This document shows positions 17,663 to 26,177 of a stretch of 64,000 bases of DNA, piece after piece. The position numbers and the translations under genes were made by a program. The number at the start of each line of letters is the position of its first letter. Within the stretch, counting starts at the first letter, position 1. The notes below the pieces were generated by a model. It did no database searches, was not told where the DNA came from, and saw nothing but the letters and a program-made list of their open reading frames with translations. This DNA is from Pseudidiomarina indica (GTDB lineage: Bacteria > Pseudomonadota > Gammaproteobacteria > Enterobacterales > Alteromonadaceae), in contig JAJUHK010000001.1 of assembly GCA_029279945.1 (NCBI GenBank), positions 1-64,000 of the forward strand, read 5' to 3'.

Positions 17663-19391
17663 TCCAACGCAACGCGACATCGCGTGCGTGCGACAGATTG
17701 CGACAATACATGAGTTTCCCAGTTTGTTTTTTGATTCCAGCACGGCTCAGTTTCACCATGAGACGAGCTGGTAAACCAACCATAATCAAGCCTACGTTAT
17801 CGTGCTGCAGTTTATTCACCAATGACTGCAATGCGACAATGGCTGTTGCGTCAATAGTGGGGACGTCTTGCATATCGAGAATGACGGTTTTAACTTGTTG
17901 ATCGATTCCTTGAATCGTGGTGATGGCTTTCTCAGCAACACCAAAAAAGAGCGGGCCATTTACATCGTAGACCATGACTGAACTTGGTAGACCTTGGGTG
18001 GCTGGATGTGCTTCGTTATTACGCGATTGCGAATTGGTGATCGCCGCCATACGTTGAATGAACAACGCAGCGGCTAAGCCGATACCAACAGCGACGGCAA
18101 CCACCATGTCAAATAACACGGTGAGACCGAAACACACAATTAAGATGGCCGCATCACCACCTGGCGCATTACGCACGACACGAATAACATGACGCGCTTC
18201 ACTCATATTCCAGGCAATAATGAAGAGCAGAGCGGCTAAGGCAGCCATCGGAACCATGCCTAATAATCCAGCTAACGCCAATACTGCCACTAGCACCACC
18301 AAAGAATGTACGATGGCAGCTACTGGTGAACGTGCACCACTGCGGATATTGGTTGCAGTACGAGCTAAGGCTGCAGTAGCAGTGATGCCGCCAAAGAAGG
18401 GGGCAATAATATTGCCTAACCCTTGCCCAACCAATTCAGCATTTGGGTCATGTTTTGTTTTGGTTAAGCCATCGGCGATCACGGCACAGAGTAATGATTC
18501 AATAGCACCGAGCATCGCGATCGCAAACGCGGGGCCGGCTAAATCAACGATTAAGCTGAAGTTCACGACCAATGGCTCACCATTTGGGCCTGGTAATGTC
18601 CATGGTGTAGTAAACGTTGGTGGAATGGGTGGGATCCCGTAACCTGTTTCGCCGTCAATAGTCCATGTGAAGCGAGAAGCAATGGTATCAACCAGTTGAC
18701 CATCGGTGATGGTGCTATTGAGCAAGTACCCCAAAATAGCAGCAATAATTAAGCCAATAAGCGGTGCTGGAATTGGTATATTGAGCCGCGGCCAAATGAT
18801 CAGTAGTGTCAATGTTATTGCGCCAATACCTAATTCATAATAATCAAGTGATGGGAGCGCCGTAAACATGTGTACGAGGTTAGCTAAAAAGTGATTACCC
18901 GTTTCTACTATGGTTAACCCTAAAAAGTCGGGAATCTGCATAGTGGCAATGACGACAGCGATCCCTGCGGTAAAACCTAGTACAACTGGATAGGGAACAA
19001 ATTGAATGAGGCGTCCCATGCGCGCAATCCCGAGTGCTACTAGGATAAATCCAGCCATAATAGTAGCAATAAGTAGCCCGCCCAAGCCATATTGCTGAAC
19101 AATCGGAAATAGGATTACGACAAAAGCCGCGGTAGGCCCTGAAACGTTAAACCGTGATCCACCCGTGATAGCGATAATTGCACCAGCAACAATCGCAGTA
19201 TACAGACCATGTTGCGGCGGTACCCCTGTGGCAATGGCAAGTGCCATTGATAATGGTAATGCCACTGTGCCTATGGTCAGCCCGGCGAGGATGTCGTGGC
19301 GTAAATCGGCCAGGGTGTAACCGCTTTGCCATGTTGCTCGAAAACCACTAAATATAGGAATATAAAAATTCGAACGACGTCGCTTTGCCAT
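17625..19391 (-). CDS. dauA: SulP-family carrier, DauA-like dicarboxylate transporter
   Basis: 588 residues: a membrane domain of 10-14 helices and a C-terminal STAS domain (about 460-575, DMQDVPTIDATAIVALQSLV). Strongly resembles E. coli DauA (YchM): LTIGTVALPLSMALAIATG, GGSRFNVSGPTAAFVVIL, AMLGAIESLLCAVI and ELVGQGLGNIIAPFFGGI. DauA carries succinate and other C4-dicarboxylates aerobically; sulfate or bicarbonate are alternatives in the family. Monocistronic, on the minus strand. Confidence 0.85.
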   Translation of the reverse strand: MAKRRRSNFYIPIFSGFRATWQSGYTLADLRHDILAGLTIGTVALPLSMALAIATGVPPQHGLYTAIVAGAIIAITGGSRFNVSGPTAAFVVILFPIVQQYGLGGLLIATIMAGFILVALGIARMGRLIQFVPYPVVLGFTAGIAVVIATMQIPDFLGLTIVETGNHFLANLVHMFTALPSLDYYELGIGAITLTLLIIWPRLNIPIPAPLIGLIIAAILGYLLNSTITDGQLVDTIASRFTWTIDGETGYGIPPIPPTFTTPWTLPGPNGEPLVVNFSLIVDLAGPAFAIAMLGAIESLLCAVIADGLTKTKHDPNAELVGQGLGNIIAPFFGGITATAALARTATNIRSGARSPVAAIVHSLVVLVAVLALAGLLGMVPMAALAALLFIIAWNMSEARHVIRVVRNAPGGDAAILIVCFGLTVLFDMVVAVAVGIGLAAALFIQRMAAITNSQSRNNEAHPATQGLPSSVMVYDVNGPLFFGVAEKAITTIQGIDQQVKTVILDMQDVPTIDATAIVALQSLVNKLQHDNVGLIMVGLPARLMVKLSRAGIKKQTGKLMYCRNLSHARDVALRWITPPAETPEQVA

Positions 19392-19491
19392 AGGGCGTTA
19401 CTTCCTGTACCAAATGAACGAAAAAGTGAATGAGATTGGAGTTTAATTATACCTGAACTTAAGAATTCTGGATCAAGGTAGCTTTCAGCAC

Positions 19492-19520
19492 AAAAAAAGC
19501 CGATCGAGTGCGATCGGCTA
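19492..19520 (-). terminator. Intrinsic terminator, minus strand
   Basis: Read leftward: AGCCGATCG, loop CACT, CGATCGGCT, then seven T. It ends the transcript of the Lys/Ala-rich gene at 19550-19945 and separates it from dauA. Confidence 0.9.
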
Positions 19521-19549
19521 CAAAGAAAACGCACACGCAATTTTACGAA

Positions 19550-19945
19550 TTACGCATCGTAGCCGCGCGGTAAACGAGACAAGGTAGGATGCTCTTCCAG
19601 CCGTTTCCGCCAAAGTTCTTTAGCGGATAACCCACCTTTATTGCTGCTTACAACTTTCACTGGAGCTGCAACAGTTGCCGCTGGTTTATTCGTTGCTTTT
19701 TTCGACGTCGATTTTGTGGCAGCGGCTTTTTTAGCAGTAGGCTTAGATGTTGTATTACTGGTACCCTTAGGATCAGATGCAGCTAAAGCTTTTGCTTCTT
19801 CAGCTAATTGCGCCAAGCGCATATTTTTGCCACCATTGACGCTATACCATCCGGAACTTGCTTCGATGGTTGGCGTAGTGCCATGACGTTGTTGATACGC
19901 TGCCGTATAATCAGCAATTACTTGGTCCTTATCAAGTTTGCTCAT
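19550..19945 (-). CDS. Lys/Ala-rich two-domain protein, unknown function
   Basis: 131 residues in three parts: an N-terminal segment (about 1-57, DQVIADYTAAYQQRHGTTPTIEASSGWYSVNGG), a low-complexity linker of Lys, Ala, Thr and Ser resembling a histone H1 tail (about 58-100, TAKKAAATKSTSKKATNKPA), and a conserved-looking C-terminal tail (LSAKELWRKRLEEHPTLSRL). The basic linker suggests nucleic-acid contact. No family identified. Single gene with its own terminator. Confidence 0.75.
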   Translation of the reverse strand: MSKLDKDQVIADYTAAYQQRHGTTPTIEASSGWYSVNGGKNMRLAQLAEEAKALAASDPKGTSNTTSKPTAKKAAATKSTSKKATNKPAATVAAPVKVVSSNKGGLSAKELWRKRLEEHPTLSRLPRGYDA

Positions 19946-20089
19946 GGAATTTATCCTATCGCTTAGTCTGAATGAATGTGTATCTTTTTTATACCGTGTT
20001 TTGAATGAATTGTCTAATTTACCCGTTAATTGAAGGGGAATGTTCGCGAAAAGATGGCATTTATCACGAATTTAATGGAAGAGGTGAAG

Positions 20090-20845
20090 GTGTTACGTTC
20101 TGAATTACAGGAATATATTAACGAACTGCTCAATGTTGAACAGATCCGTGACTATTGCCCCAATGGCCTACAAGTCGAAGGTCGGGAACAGATCCAAACC
20201 ATTGTGACCGGAGTGACCGCGAGCCAAGCTTTGCTTGATCGAGCTGTTAAGTTACAAGCGGATGCAATCCTCGTACATCATGGCTATTTTTGGAAAAGCG
20301 AACCAGACGTGATTGTTGGCATGAAGCAACGCCGAATAAAAACGTTACTACAGGCAGACATCAACCTGTTCGCATATCATTTGCCGCTCGATGTACACAG
20401 TGATCTTGGTAACAATGCACAGTTGGCTAAGTTATTTGGTTGGGGTACCCCACAACCTCTTCATACGGTTGAGCCACTAGGAATAGTCATGGGATGCACG
20501 TTAGCTGAGCCGATGGATTCGGTTGCCTTGGGTCAACATATTGAACGCTGCCTGCAACGCCCATTAACCGTACGGCTCGATTGTCCCCAAGAAATTCGCA
20601 GGATTGCCTGGTGTACTGGAGGTGGGCAGAATTACATCGACCATGCCGCTGCTGCAGGTTTTGATGCATTTCTAAGTGGTGAGATATCGGAGCAAACCAC
20701 ACACAGTGCTCGTGAGCAGGAGCTAGCTTATTTCGCTGCTGGACATCATGCGACCGAACGTTATGGGATCAAGGCGTTAGGTGAGCATTTGGCTGAACGA
20801 TTTGGGCTCACACACCATTTTATTGATATTGAGAACCCGGCATAA
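20090..20845 (+). CDS. Nif3-like dinuclear metal-centre protein (YbgI family)
   Basis: About 251 residues. Aligns closely with E. coli YbgI: LRSELQEYINELLNVEQIRDYCPNGLQVEG, then VTGVTASQALLDRAV and the metal-binding VHHGYFWKSE; further ligands in YHLPLDVHSDLGNNAQL and near the end (AAGHHATERYG). I chose the GTG at 20090 because it gives the same N-terminal length as YbgI and has GAGG five bases upstream; an ATG at 20054 or 20075 is possible. A toroidal hexamer with a GTP-cyclohydrolase-like fold; activity uncertain. One-base overlap with cmoM. Confidence 0.88.
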   Translation: MLRSELQEYINELLNVEQIRDYCPNGLQVEGREQIQTIVTGVTASQALLDRAVKLQADAILVHHGYFWKSEPDVIVGMKQRRIKTLLQADINLFAYHLPLDVHSDLGNNAQLAKLFGWGTPQPLHTVEPLGIVMGCTLAEPMDSVALGQHIERCLQRPLTVRLDCPQEIRRIAWCTGGGQNYIDHAAAAGFDAFLSGEISEQTTHSAREQELAYFAAGHHATERYGIKALGEHLAERFGLTHHFIDIENPA

Positions 20846-21618
20846 TGAGTCAGCGTGATCAAAGCTTCGACGGTATTACCCGAAAGTTTTCCCGCAATAT
20901 ATATAATACCAATAAAGGGCGTTTGCGTTTAGCAATTCTAAGTCGTGATTTAACGCCATGGGTACCTGACGAACATACCACCATATTGCCCAACGTACTC
21001 GACGTTGGAGGTGGTCTTGGTCAGTTATCAATGCTTTTTGCCCGCGCCGGTTGTCAGGTGATGCATACCGATATCTCCGCAGAAATCGTCGCACAGGCAC
21101 AACAGCTACATAAACACGAACAACTCAGTAGCCACTATCAATACCACGTGGCGCCGCTACAAGAGTTACCAGAGCGCTTAAATCAACAGTACGATATTGT
21201 TTTGTGTCATGCGGTGCTGGAATGGTTGGCCGATCCACGAGCTGCGATTGCCACATTAAAACAATTGTTGGCTCCACAAGGGCGGCTGTCATTAATGTTT
21301 TATAACCGCGATGCAAAAATCCTCGCAAATATCATTTTTGGCAATTTTGATTATGTCAAAGCTGGGCTGTCGGTAAAAAAGACAGTCCGGATGAGTCCAC
21401 AGCAGCCGATTGCTCCGGCGATTATGAGTGATTGGTTGCACGAACAGAATCTACGCGTCGTGCAAAAAACAGGGGTACGCTGTTTTCATGATTATTTGCG
21501 AAATCAGGGGGATCAGAAACGTTTTAACGAGTTGCTCGAGCTTGAATTGCGCTATAACCAGCAGTCACCGTTTGTTGATATAGGCCGTTATTTACATTGG
21601 CAGATTGAACATGCCTAA
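20845..21618 (+). CDS. cmoM: tRNA 5-carboxymethoxyuridine methyltransferase CmoM
   Basis: 257 residues. Same frame of features as E. coli CmoM: FDGITRKFSRNIYNTNKGRLR at the N-terminus, SAM-binding LDVGGGLGQLS, CHAVLEWLADP, LSLMFYNRDAK and GVRCFHDYLR. It methylates cmo5U34 to mcmo5U in wobble positions using SAM. Formerly called SmtA. Starts on TAATG with the upstream stop and overlaps the next gene by eight bases. Confidence 0.9.
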   Translation: MSQRDQSFDGITRKFSRNIYNTNKGRLRLAILSRDLTPWVPDEHTTILPNVLDVGGGLGQLSMLFARAGCQVMHTDISAEIVAQAQQLHKHEQLSSHYQYHVAPLQELPERLNQQYDIVLCHAVLEWLADPRAAIATLKQLLAPQGRLSLMFYNRDAKILANIIFGNFDYVKAGLSVKKTVRMSPQQPIAPAIMSDWLHEQNLRVVQKTGVRCFHDYLRNQGDQKRFNELLELELRYNQQSPFVDIGRYLHWQIEHA

Positions 21619-22489
21619 TCCAGCAGTAGTCATTTATGTTAATCAATTAAACGCAAAAGCACGACGGTATGCACAAAGCTACCAGCAGTTTTTTGCAAGG
21701 CGAGGTGAATCGATAGTTGTTATCGAGAGTAGCGTTAATCGCGATGCCGATCATCAAGGTTTACTCGCTGCGTTAGCTGATGCTCAGGAGTGCGTCGTCA
21801 TTGGTGGGGATGGCAGCGTTAATATTGCAGTAAATGCACTTATTGCCAGCCACCGTACCCATATTGTGCCGTTATCTGTGGTGGGTGTGGGGACTGGCAA
21901 TGATTTTGCTCGTGATCATGACTTACACGATTGGCGCTGGCGCATGCAAGGGCAGCCTAAATCCCATTGGGAGGCAGTCGGCTGCGTGTATATCCACGAT
22001 CAGACACGCTACTTTGTAAACCATGTGGGTACTGGGCTAAGCGTTGATGTGATGGGGTTACAGCCGAAATGGCTGAAGTATCAGTTTGGCGGTCTGAGTT
22101 ATTTCATTGCGCTGTTGCGCTACTTGTTTAGTCCGCAAGATCAGCGTCGTTACATTCAGCGTTGTGGCCGTCCAGATTTAGGACAATTTGTAGCCCTTGG
22201 ACGTTACATTGGTGGCGGATTTAAAGTATTTCCAAGTGCTGATCGAAAGCGAGCCCAATTCTGTGGCATTTATATTCCAAAATTATCCCGTTGGCAGCAA
22301 CTCATAGCGTTAGCGCGGGTGCTACAAGGGCGTTTGAATAAGGCGCCACAGGTGGAAGTTCAGTACGGTGAAACTATGACAATTGGAGGCGCCGAACAGC
22401 CACTGGAATTAGATGGTGATATTTATTTCTGCGGACCAGCTCAGGTAGCGGTCATACACGCAGCGATACAGGTGAATCAAGTTAATTAA
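21611..22489 (+). CDS. YegS-like lipid (diacylglycerol) kinase family protein
   Basis: 292 residues. The diacylglycerol-kinase catalytic fold is shown by VVIGGDGSVNIAVNAL (GGDG nucleotide site) and VVGVGTGNDFARD. The C-terminal beta-sandwich includes LELDGDIYFCGPAQVAV. It would phosphorylate a lipid hydroxyl at the membrane; the substrate is unknown. ATG at 21611 preferred to the TTG two codons upstream. Translationally coupled to cmoM. Confidence 0.85.
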   Translation: MPNPAVVIYVNQLNAKARRYAQSYQQFFARRGESIVVIESSVNRDADHQGLLAALADAQECVVIGGDGSVNIAVNALIASHRTHIVPLSVVGVGTGNDFARDHDLHDWRWRMQGQPKSHWEAVGCVYIHDQTRYFVNHVGTGLSVDVMGLQPKWLKYQFGGLSYFIALLRYLFSPQDQRRYIQRCGRPDLGQFVALGRYIGGGFKVFPSADRKRAQFCGIYIPKLSRWQQLIALARVLQGRLNKAPQVEVQYGETMTIGGAEQPLELDGDIYFCGPAQVAVIHAAIQVNQVN

Positions 22490-22501
22490 AGGAGAGTGTT
22501 A

Positions 22502-23371
22502 ATGGCGAGAACGTGTGCTTTTATTGGGCTTGGTGTAATGGGTTACCCGATGGCTGGACACCTCCAACAGAATGGGTTTAACACCACAGTTTACAATCGT
22601 ACAACGGCGAAAGCTGAGCAGTGGGTGCAGGAATATGGCGGGCAATCCGCATTGACACCTGCGGCTGCGGCGTCGGGAAAAGCTATCGTGATGCTATGTG
22701 TTGGTAACGATGATGATGTCCGCAGCGTGGTATACGGCGACAACGGTGTACTCGGAAGTATGGCGCCAGGTAGTATATTAATTGACCATACTACCGCATC
22801 TGCTGAGTTAGCTCGTGAGTTAAGCACTGCGGCTGAAAAACGAGGGATTTTGTTCCTCGATGCGCCAGTTTCCGGTGGCCAGCAGGGGGCTATAAACGGC
22901 GTGCTTACTGCTATGGTTGGTGGCCACCAAACTGCATTTGAGCAGGTAGGTGAAGCGCTTGCCAGTTATGCGAAAACCATTGAGTATATGGGAGCAGCAG
23001 GTAGTGGGCAGCTTGCTAAAATGGTGAACCAAGTGTGTATTGCTGGGGTAGTGCAAGGGTTGGCCGAAGGGCTGCAGTTGGCACGCAAAGTCGGCCTCGA
23101 CCCCGATACATTAATACGTGCCATTAGCCAAGGAGCAGCAGGCTCATGGCAAATGGTGAATCGCTACAAAACTATGTGGGAAGGCCATTACGAGCACGGT
23201 TTTGCGGTGGATTGGATGCGCAAAGATTTGAAAATTGTATTAGAAGAGGCAGCACGCCAACGTATCAGTATGCCACTTACCGCCTTGGTGGATCAGTTCT
23301 ATGGAGACGTACAAAAAATGGGTGGTTCGCGTTGGGATACATCGAGCTTGCTAGCCCGTTTGGAAAAATAA
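22502..23371 (+). CDS. Beta-hydroxyacid dehydrogenase family oxidoreductase
   Basis: 289 residues. N-terminal Rossmann domain FIGLGVMGYPMAGHL; substrate motif DAPVSGGQQGA; catalytic lysine in KMVNQVCIAG; helical C-domain. Family includes 3-hydroxyisobutyrate dehydrogenase, tartronate semialdehyde reductase and succinic-semialdehyde reductases, so the exact substrate cannot be assigned. Strong AAAGGAGAG site before the ATG. Last gene of the nif3-like-cmoM-kinase run, ended by a good terminator. Confidence 0.85.
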   Translation: MARTCAFIGLGVMGYPMAGHLQQNGFNTTVYNRTTAKAEQWVQEYGGQSALTPAAAASGKAIVMLCVGNDDDVRSVVYGDNGVLGSMAPGSILIDHTTASAELARELSTAAEKRGILFLDAPVSGGQQGAINGVLTAMVGGHQTAFEQVGEALASYAKTIEYMGAAGSGQLAKMVNQVCIAGVVQGLAEGLQLARKVGLDPDTLIRAISQGAAGSWQMVNRYKTMWEGHYEHGFAVDWMRKDLKIVLEEAARQRISMPLTALVDQFYGDVQKMGGSRWDTSSLLARLEK

Positions 23372-23373
23372 AT

Positions 23374-23403
23374 AAAAAAACCCCAGCCACAGCTGGGGTT
23401 TTT
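23374..23403. terminator. Bidirectional intrinsic terminator
   Basis: CCCCAGC (23381-23387), loop CACA, GCTGGGG (23392-23398), preceded by seven A and followed by five T. It can stop both the rightward dehydrogenase transcript and the leftward DUF1329 transcript. Confidence 0.93.
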
Positions 23404-23425
23404 GTTTTCATCATCTTGGTGATGA

Positions 23426-24781
23426 TTAACGGATACCCATCCGGCGCAATGCACCAGTTGAGAAATCACCACGTACTGGGCTGATATTGAAGTTCATGTA
23501 TTCACGTTCTTCGTTAGCTAAGCCAAGTACAATGTAACGACCTGAGTTCAAATCATACAATGCTTCTGCAGCCATCCACGGCGTATCGTGGTAGTAGAAC
23601 TGCATGTTGTATGCTTCCGCTACGCGCCATAATTCACCACGGCCATCGTAATGATCGATAACTGAAGCGGTCCAAGTATCTTCGTCAATAAACATGTGAC
23701 GCGTTGCATAGATATGACGCTCACCGTCCTTTAACGTACCTTTCACTTCCCAAACTCGGTGTTTTTCATAACGCACGTAGTCTTGGTTTAAGTGGCCAGG
23801 TTGGATGATGTCTGAGTACTTGAGATTAGTATCAAGCAGCTTGAAGTTGTTGTATGGAATCAACATTTCACGCTTACCGACTAACTCCCAGTTATACTTG
23901 TCAGGTGCACCGTTAAACATATCTAAACCGTCAGATGTACGAAGGCCGTCAGATGCTGTACCTGGACCGTCATACGCAACTGATGGTGCTTTCCGAACAC
24001 GGCGTTGGCCTGCGTTGTATAACCATGCGCGACGTGCTTCTTTTACTTGGTCGATAGTTTCGTGAACTAATAACACTGTACCAGTCATTCGAGCTGGTGC
24101 TAACACTTCTTGCAAGAAGTAGAACAGTACGTTGTCGTCCTCTGCTTCGCGACCAGTCCGTAAGTACTCAGGGAATGCGAGTGTTTCACGTAAGAGTACT
24201 GGTACAAATGAACCATTTTCCAGTACCGGGAACTGGTTAACGAGACGTTGTACCGCACCACCGCGATAGCGAGTGATGTGGTTCCAAATCACCTCTAGAC
24301 CATTTTGTGGGATTGGGAATGGCACGTGTTTTTCGAAATTCGATAAACCGTTACCACCAGAAACCAATTCAGCATTAACAGCGTTTTTGGCGATAACGTC
24401 ATAAACGTGTTGTGGGTATGCTGCCGTACGGTGTGTAGGGTAGACGTTCATTTTGTAATCAGGATACTTTTTGAACATCGCGACCTGCCCGGCGGAAAGC
24501 AAGTCTTTGTATTGGTCCACATTAGCTGCGGTAATGGTGTATAGCGGCTTTTCATCGGCAAAAGGATCAGCAGGACGTGATGGAATTTCACCATCTGCTT
24601 GCATACTTAATCCTCCTGTCCACGCAGGGATGGAACCATCTGCGTTGCCGGCACGCTCGGCACCTACTGGAGTTAAATCAGTTCCCAAACGCGCAGCTTC
24701 TTCTGGGCTAACTTTTGCCATGACCGTAGCGGACACAACTGATAGCGCAAAAATACCGGCTTTTAGCATCATTTTCTTCAT
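23426..24781 (-). CDS. DUF1329 periplasmic/outer-membrane-associated protein
   Basis: 451 residues with a signal peptide (MKKMMLKAGIFALSVVSATVMA). The mature sequence starts KVSPEEAARLGTDLTPVGAERAGNADGSIPAWTGG, the hallmark of DUF1329, a LolB-like-fold family. Usually encoded with DUF1302, a YCF48-like protein and an RND exporter; the latter two are divergent here and no DUF1302 gene is present. Likely a carrier for hydrophobic molecules across the envelope, an inference from genomic association. Confidence 0.85.
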   Translation of the reverse strand: MKKMMLKAGIFALSVVSATVMAKVSPEEAARLGTDLTPVGAERAGNADGSIPAWTGGLSMQADGEIPSRPADPFADEKPLYTITAANVDQYKDLLSAGQVAMFKKYPDYKMNVYPTHRTAAYPQHVYDVIAKNAVNAELVSGGNGLSNFEKHVPFPIPQNGLEVIWNHITRYRGGAVQRLVNQFPVLENGSFVPVLLRETLAFPEYLRTGREAEDDNVLFYFLQEVLAPARMTGTVLLVHETIDQVKEARRAWLYNAGQRRVRKAPSVAYDGPGTASDGLRTSDGLDMFNGAPDKYNWELVGKREMLIPYNNFKLLDTNLKYSDIIQPGHLNQDYVRYEKHRVWEVKGTLKDGERHIYATRHMFIDEDTWTASVIDHYDGRGELWRVAEAYNMQFYYHDTPWMAAEALYDLNSGRYIVLGLANEEREYMNFNISPVRGDFSTGALRRMGIR

Positions 24782-24908
24782 TGTGCTTTTCCTTGTTATT
24801 CTGGATATGCTGGCAATACCACAATAAAACTACAATAAAACGAATCAAATTAAAATGGTAAACAGATACTAGCGTTAAATCAGCGTTCGTTGTAAGGTAT
24901 CAGCTGGT

Positions 24909-24936
24909 TTGACCTCTAGTGATTTTCCCATAGCAT
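24909..24936 (+). promoter_or_regulatory. Candidate promoter for the YCF48-RND operon
   Basis: TTGACC (24909-24914) and TAGCAT (24931-24936) are separated by 16 bases, about 65 bases ahead of the ATG at 25002. A tandem ACAATAAAAC repeat (24821-24841) lies on the DUF1329 side of the same divergent gap. Confidence 0.4.
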
Positions 24937-25001
24937 GTATCGCGAATAGGAATTTTGCAACTATTACGACACTTAAAATTCAGATTTGTTACGAGGGACT
25001 C

Positions 25002-26159
25002 ATGAATAAAGCGGCAGCTCATGTTAGCGCAGCAGCACTAACAGCCATGCTTAGTACTTCGGCATTAGCCGATATAACTATTAATAATAATTACGAAGTT
25101 ATGCATGAGCCGGCAATGCAAGCGAATAAAGCACATCAGGCGGTGCTGACCGAAATCATCCGCACCAATTCGCGAACAATCGCAGTGGGTGATTATGGGC
25201 TGATTATTTACCGCAATTCAGCGTCGCAGCCATGGCAACAAGCAGAAGTACCGACGAGCGTGTTTTTTTCCGCGGTTGATTTTGCTAACGATAACTTAGG
25301 CTGGGCAGTAGGACATCATGGCGTTGTTACTGCAACAATAGATGGTGGGCAGACTTGGCAACGACAACTGGATGGTTTTCAGTACGTTGAACTCCAAGTG
25401 CAACACTTTACCAAACTGGTGGCTGAATTCGAAGAGCAGCTTGAGCAGTTTGATGGTTCCGCTGACGAAGAAGAACTGTTGCTTGCTGAACTCGATAATG
25501 CAGTGTTCCTATTGGAAAACGCCGAACAAGCCTTGGAAGAGGGACCAACAAAGCCTTTCCTCGATGTCCATGCGGTTTCGACTAACGTGGTATTTGTGGC
25601 AGGCGCTTATGGGAGCTTACTACGGACGCAAGATGGCGGTAGCACTTGGCAAATTCTAGATGAACGCATTGATAACCTTGACGGTTATCATTTGAATGCT
25701 GTGGCGAATGATGCCAAATATGTGTACGTCGCTGGGGAGGCGGGACAAATTTTCCGTAGCAGTGATCTCGGCGACTCATGGGAGCTTATGGACTCGCCTT
25801 ATAATGGTTCACTGTTTGCCATGCATGTTGATCAGCAACAACAACTGTGGGTAGTTGGCTTACGTGGCAATATTTTTGTGAGCAGCGACCAAGGGGAGAG
25901 TTTCGAACGCATTCAATTGGAAGATAATGTCAACATTAATGCGATCGTTGATGCACCACAAGGTGGTGTTTACTTAGTCGGTAATGCCGGTGTTGTTGGT
26001 TGGGTTGATAGCGAGCGTAATGTGACGCAAATGACCCATAGTTCAGGAGCCGCGTTATCTGACATCGTCACTGATACGGACGGCCGACTGATTGCCGTTG
26101 GTCAGCGCGGTATTATTGAAATTGCTGATTTCCAACGTGCAGTTACAGCACAAGAATAA
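25002..26159 (+). CDS. YCF48-like beta-propeller protein, exported
   Basis: 385 residues with a signal peptide (NKAAAHVSAAALTAMLSTSALA). Repeated BNR/YCF48 blades: GWAVGHHGVVTATIDGGQTW, VFVAGAYGSLLRTQDGGSTW, VYVAGEAGQIFRSSDLGDSW, LWVVGLRGNIFVSSDQGESF. Between blades two and three is a coiled-coil insertion rich in Glu/Leu (about 130-180). In gammaproteobacteria such proteins accompany MMPL-type RND exporters, as here, 18 bases before the exporter. The GAGGG site supports the ATG at 25002. Confidence 0.8.
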   Translation: MNKAAAHVSAAALTAMLSTSALADITINNNYEVMHEPAMQANKAHQAVLTEIIRTNSRTIAVGDYGLIIYRNSASQPWQQAEVPTSVFFSAVDFANDNLGWAVGHHGVVTATIDGGQTWQRQLDGFQYVELQVQHFTKLVAEFEEQLEQFDGSADEEELLLAELDNAVFLLENAEQALEEGPTKPFLDVHAVSTNVVFVAGAYGSLLRTQDGGSTWQILDERIDNLDGYHLNAVANDAKYVYVAGEAGQIFRSSDLGDSWELMDSPYNGSLFAMHVDQQQQLWVVGLRGNIFVSSDQGESFERIQLEDNVNINAIVDAPQGGVYLVGNAGVVGWVDSERNVTQMTHSSGAALSDIVTDTDGRLIAVGQRGIIEIADFQRAVTAQE

Positions 26160-26177
26160 CAAAGGAATACTAGTTAT

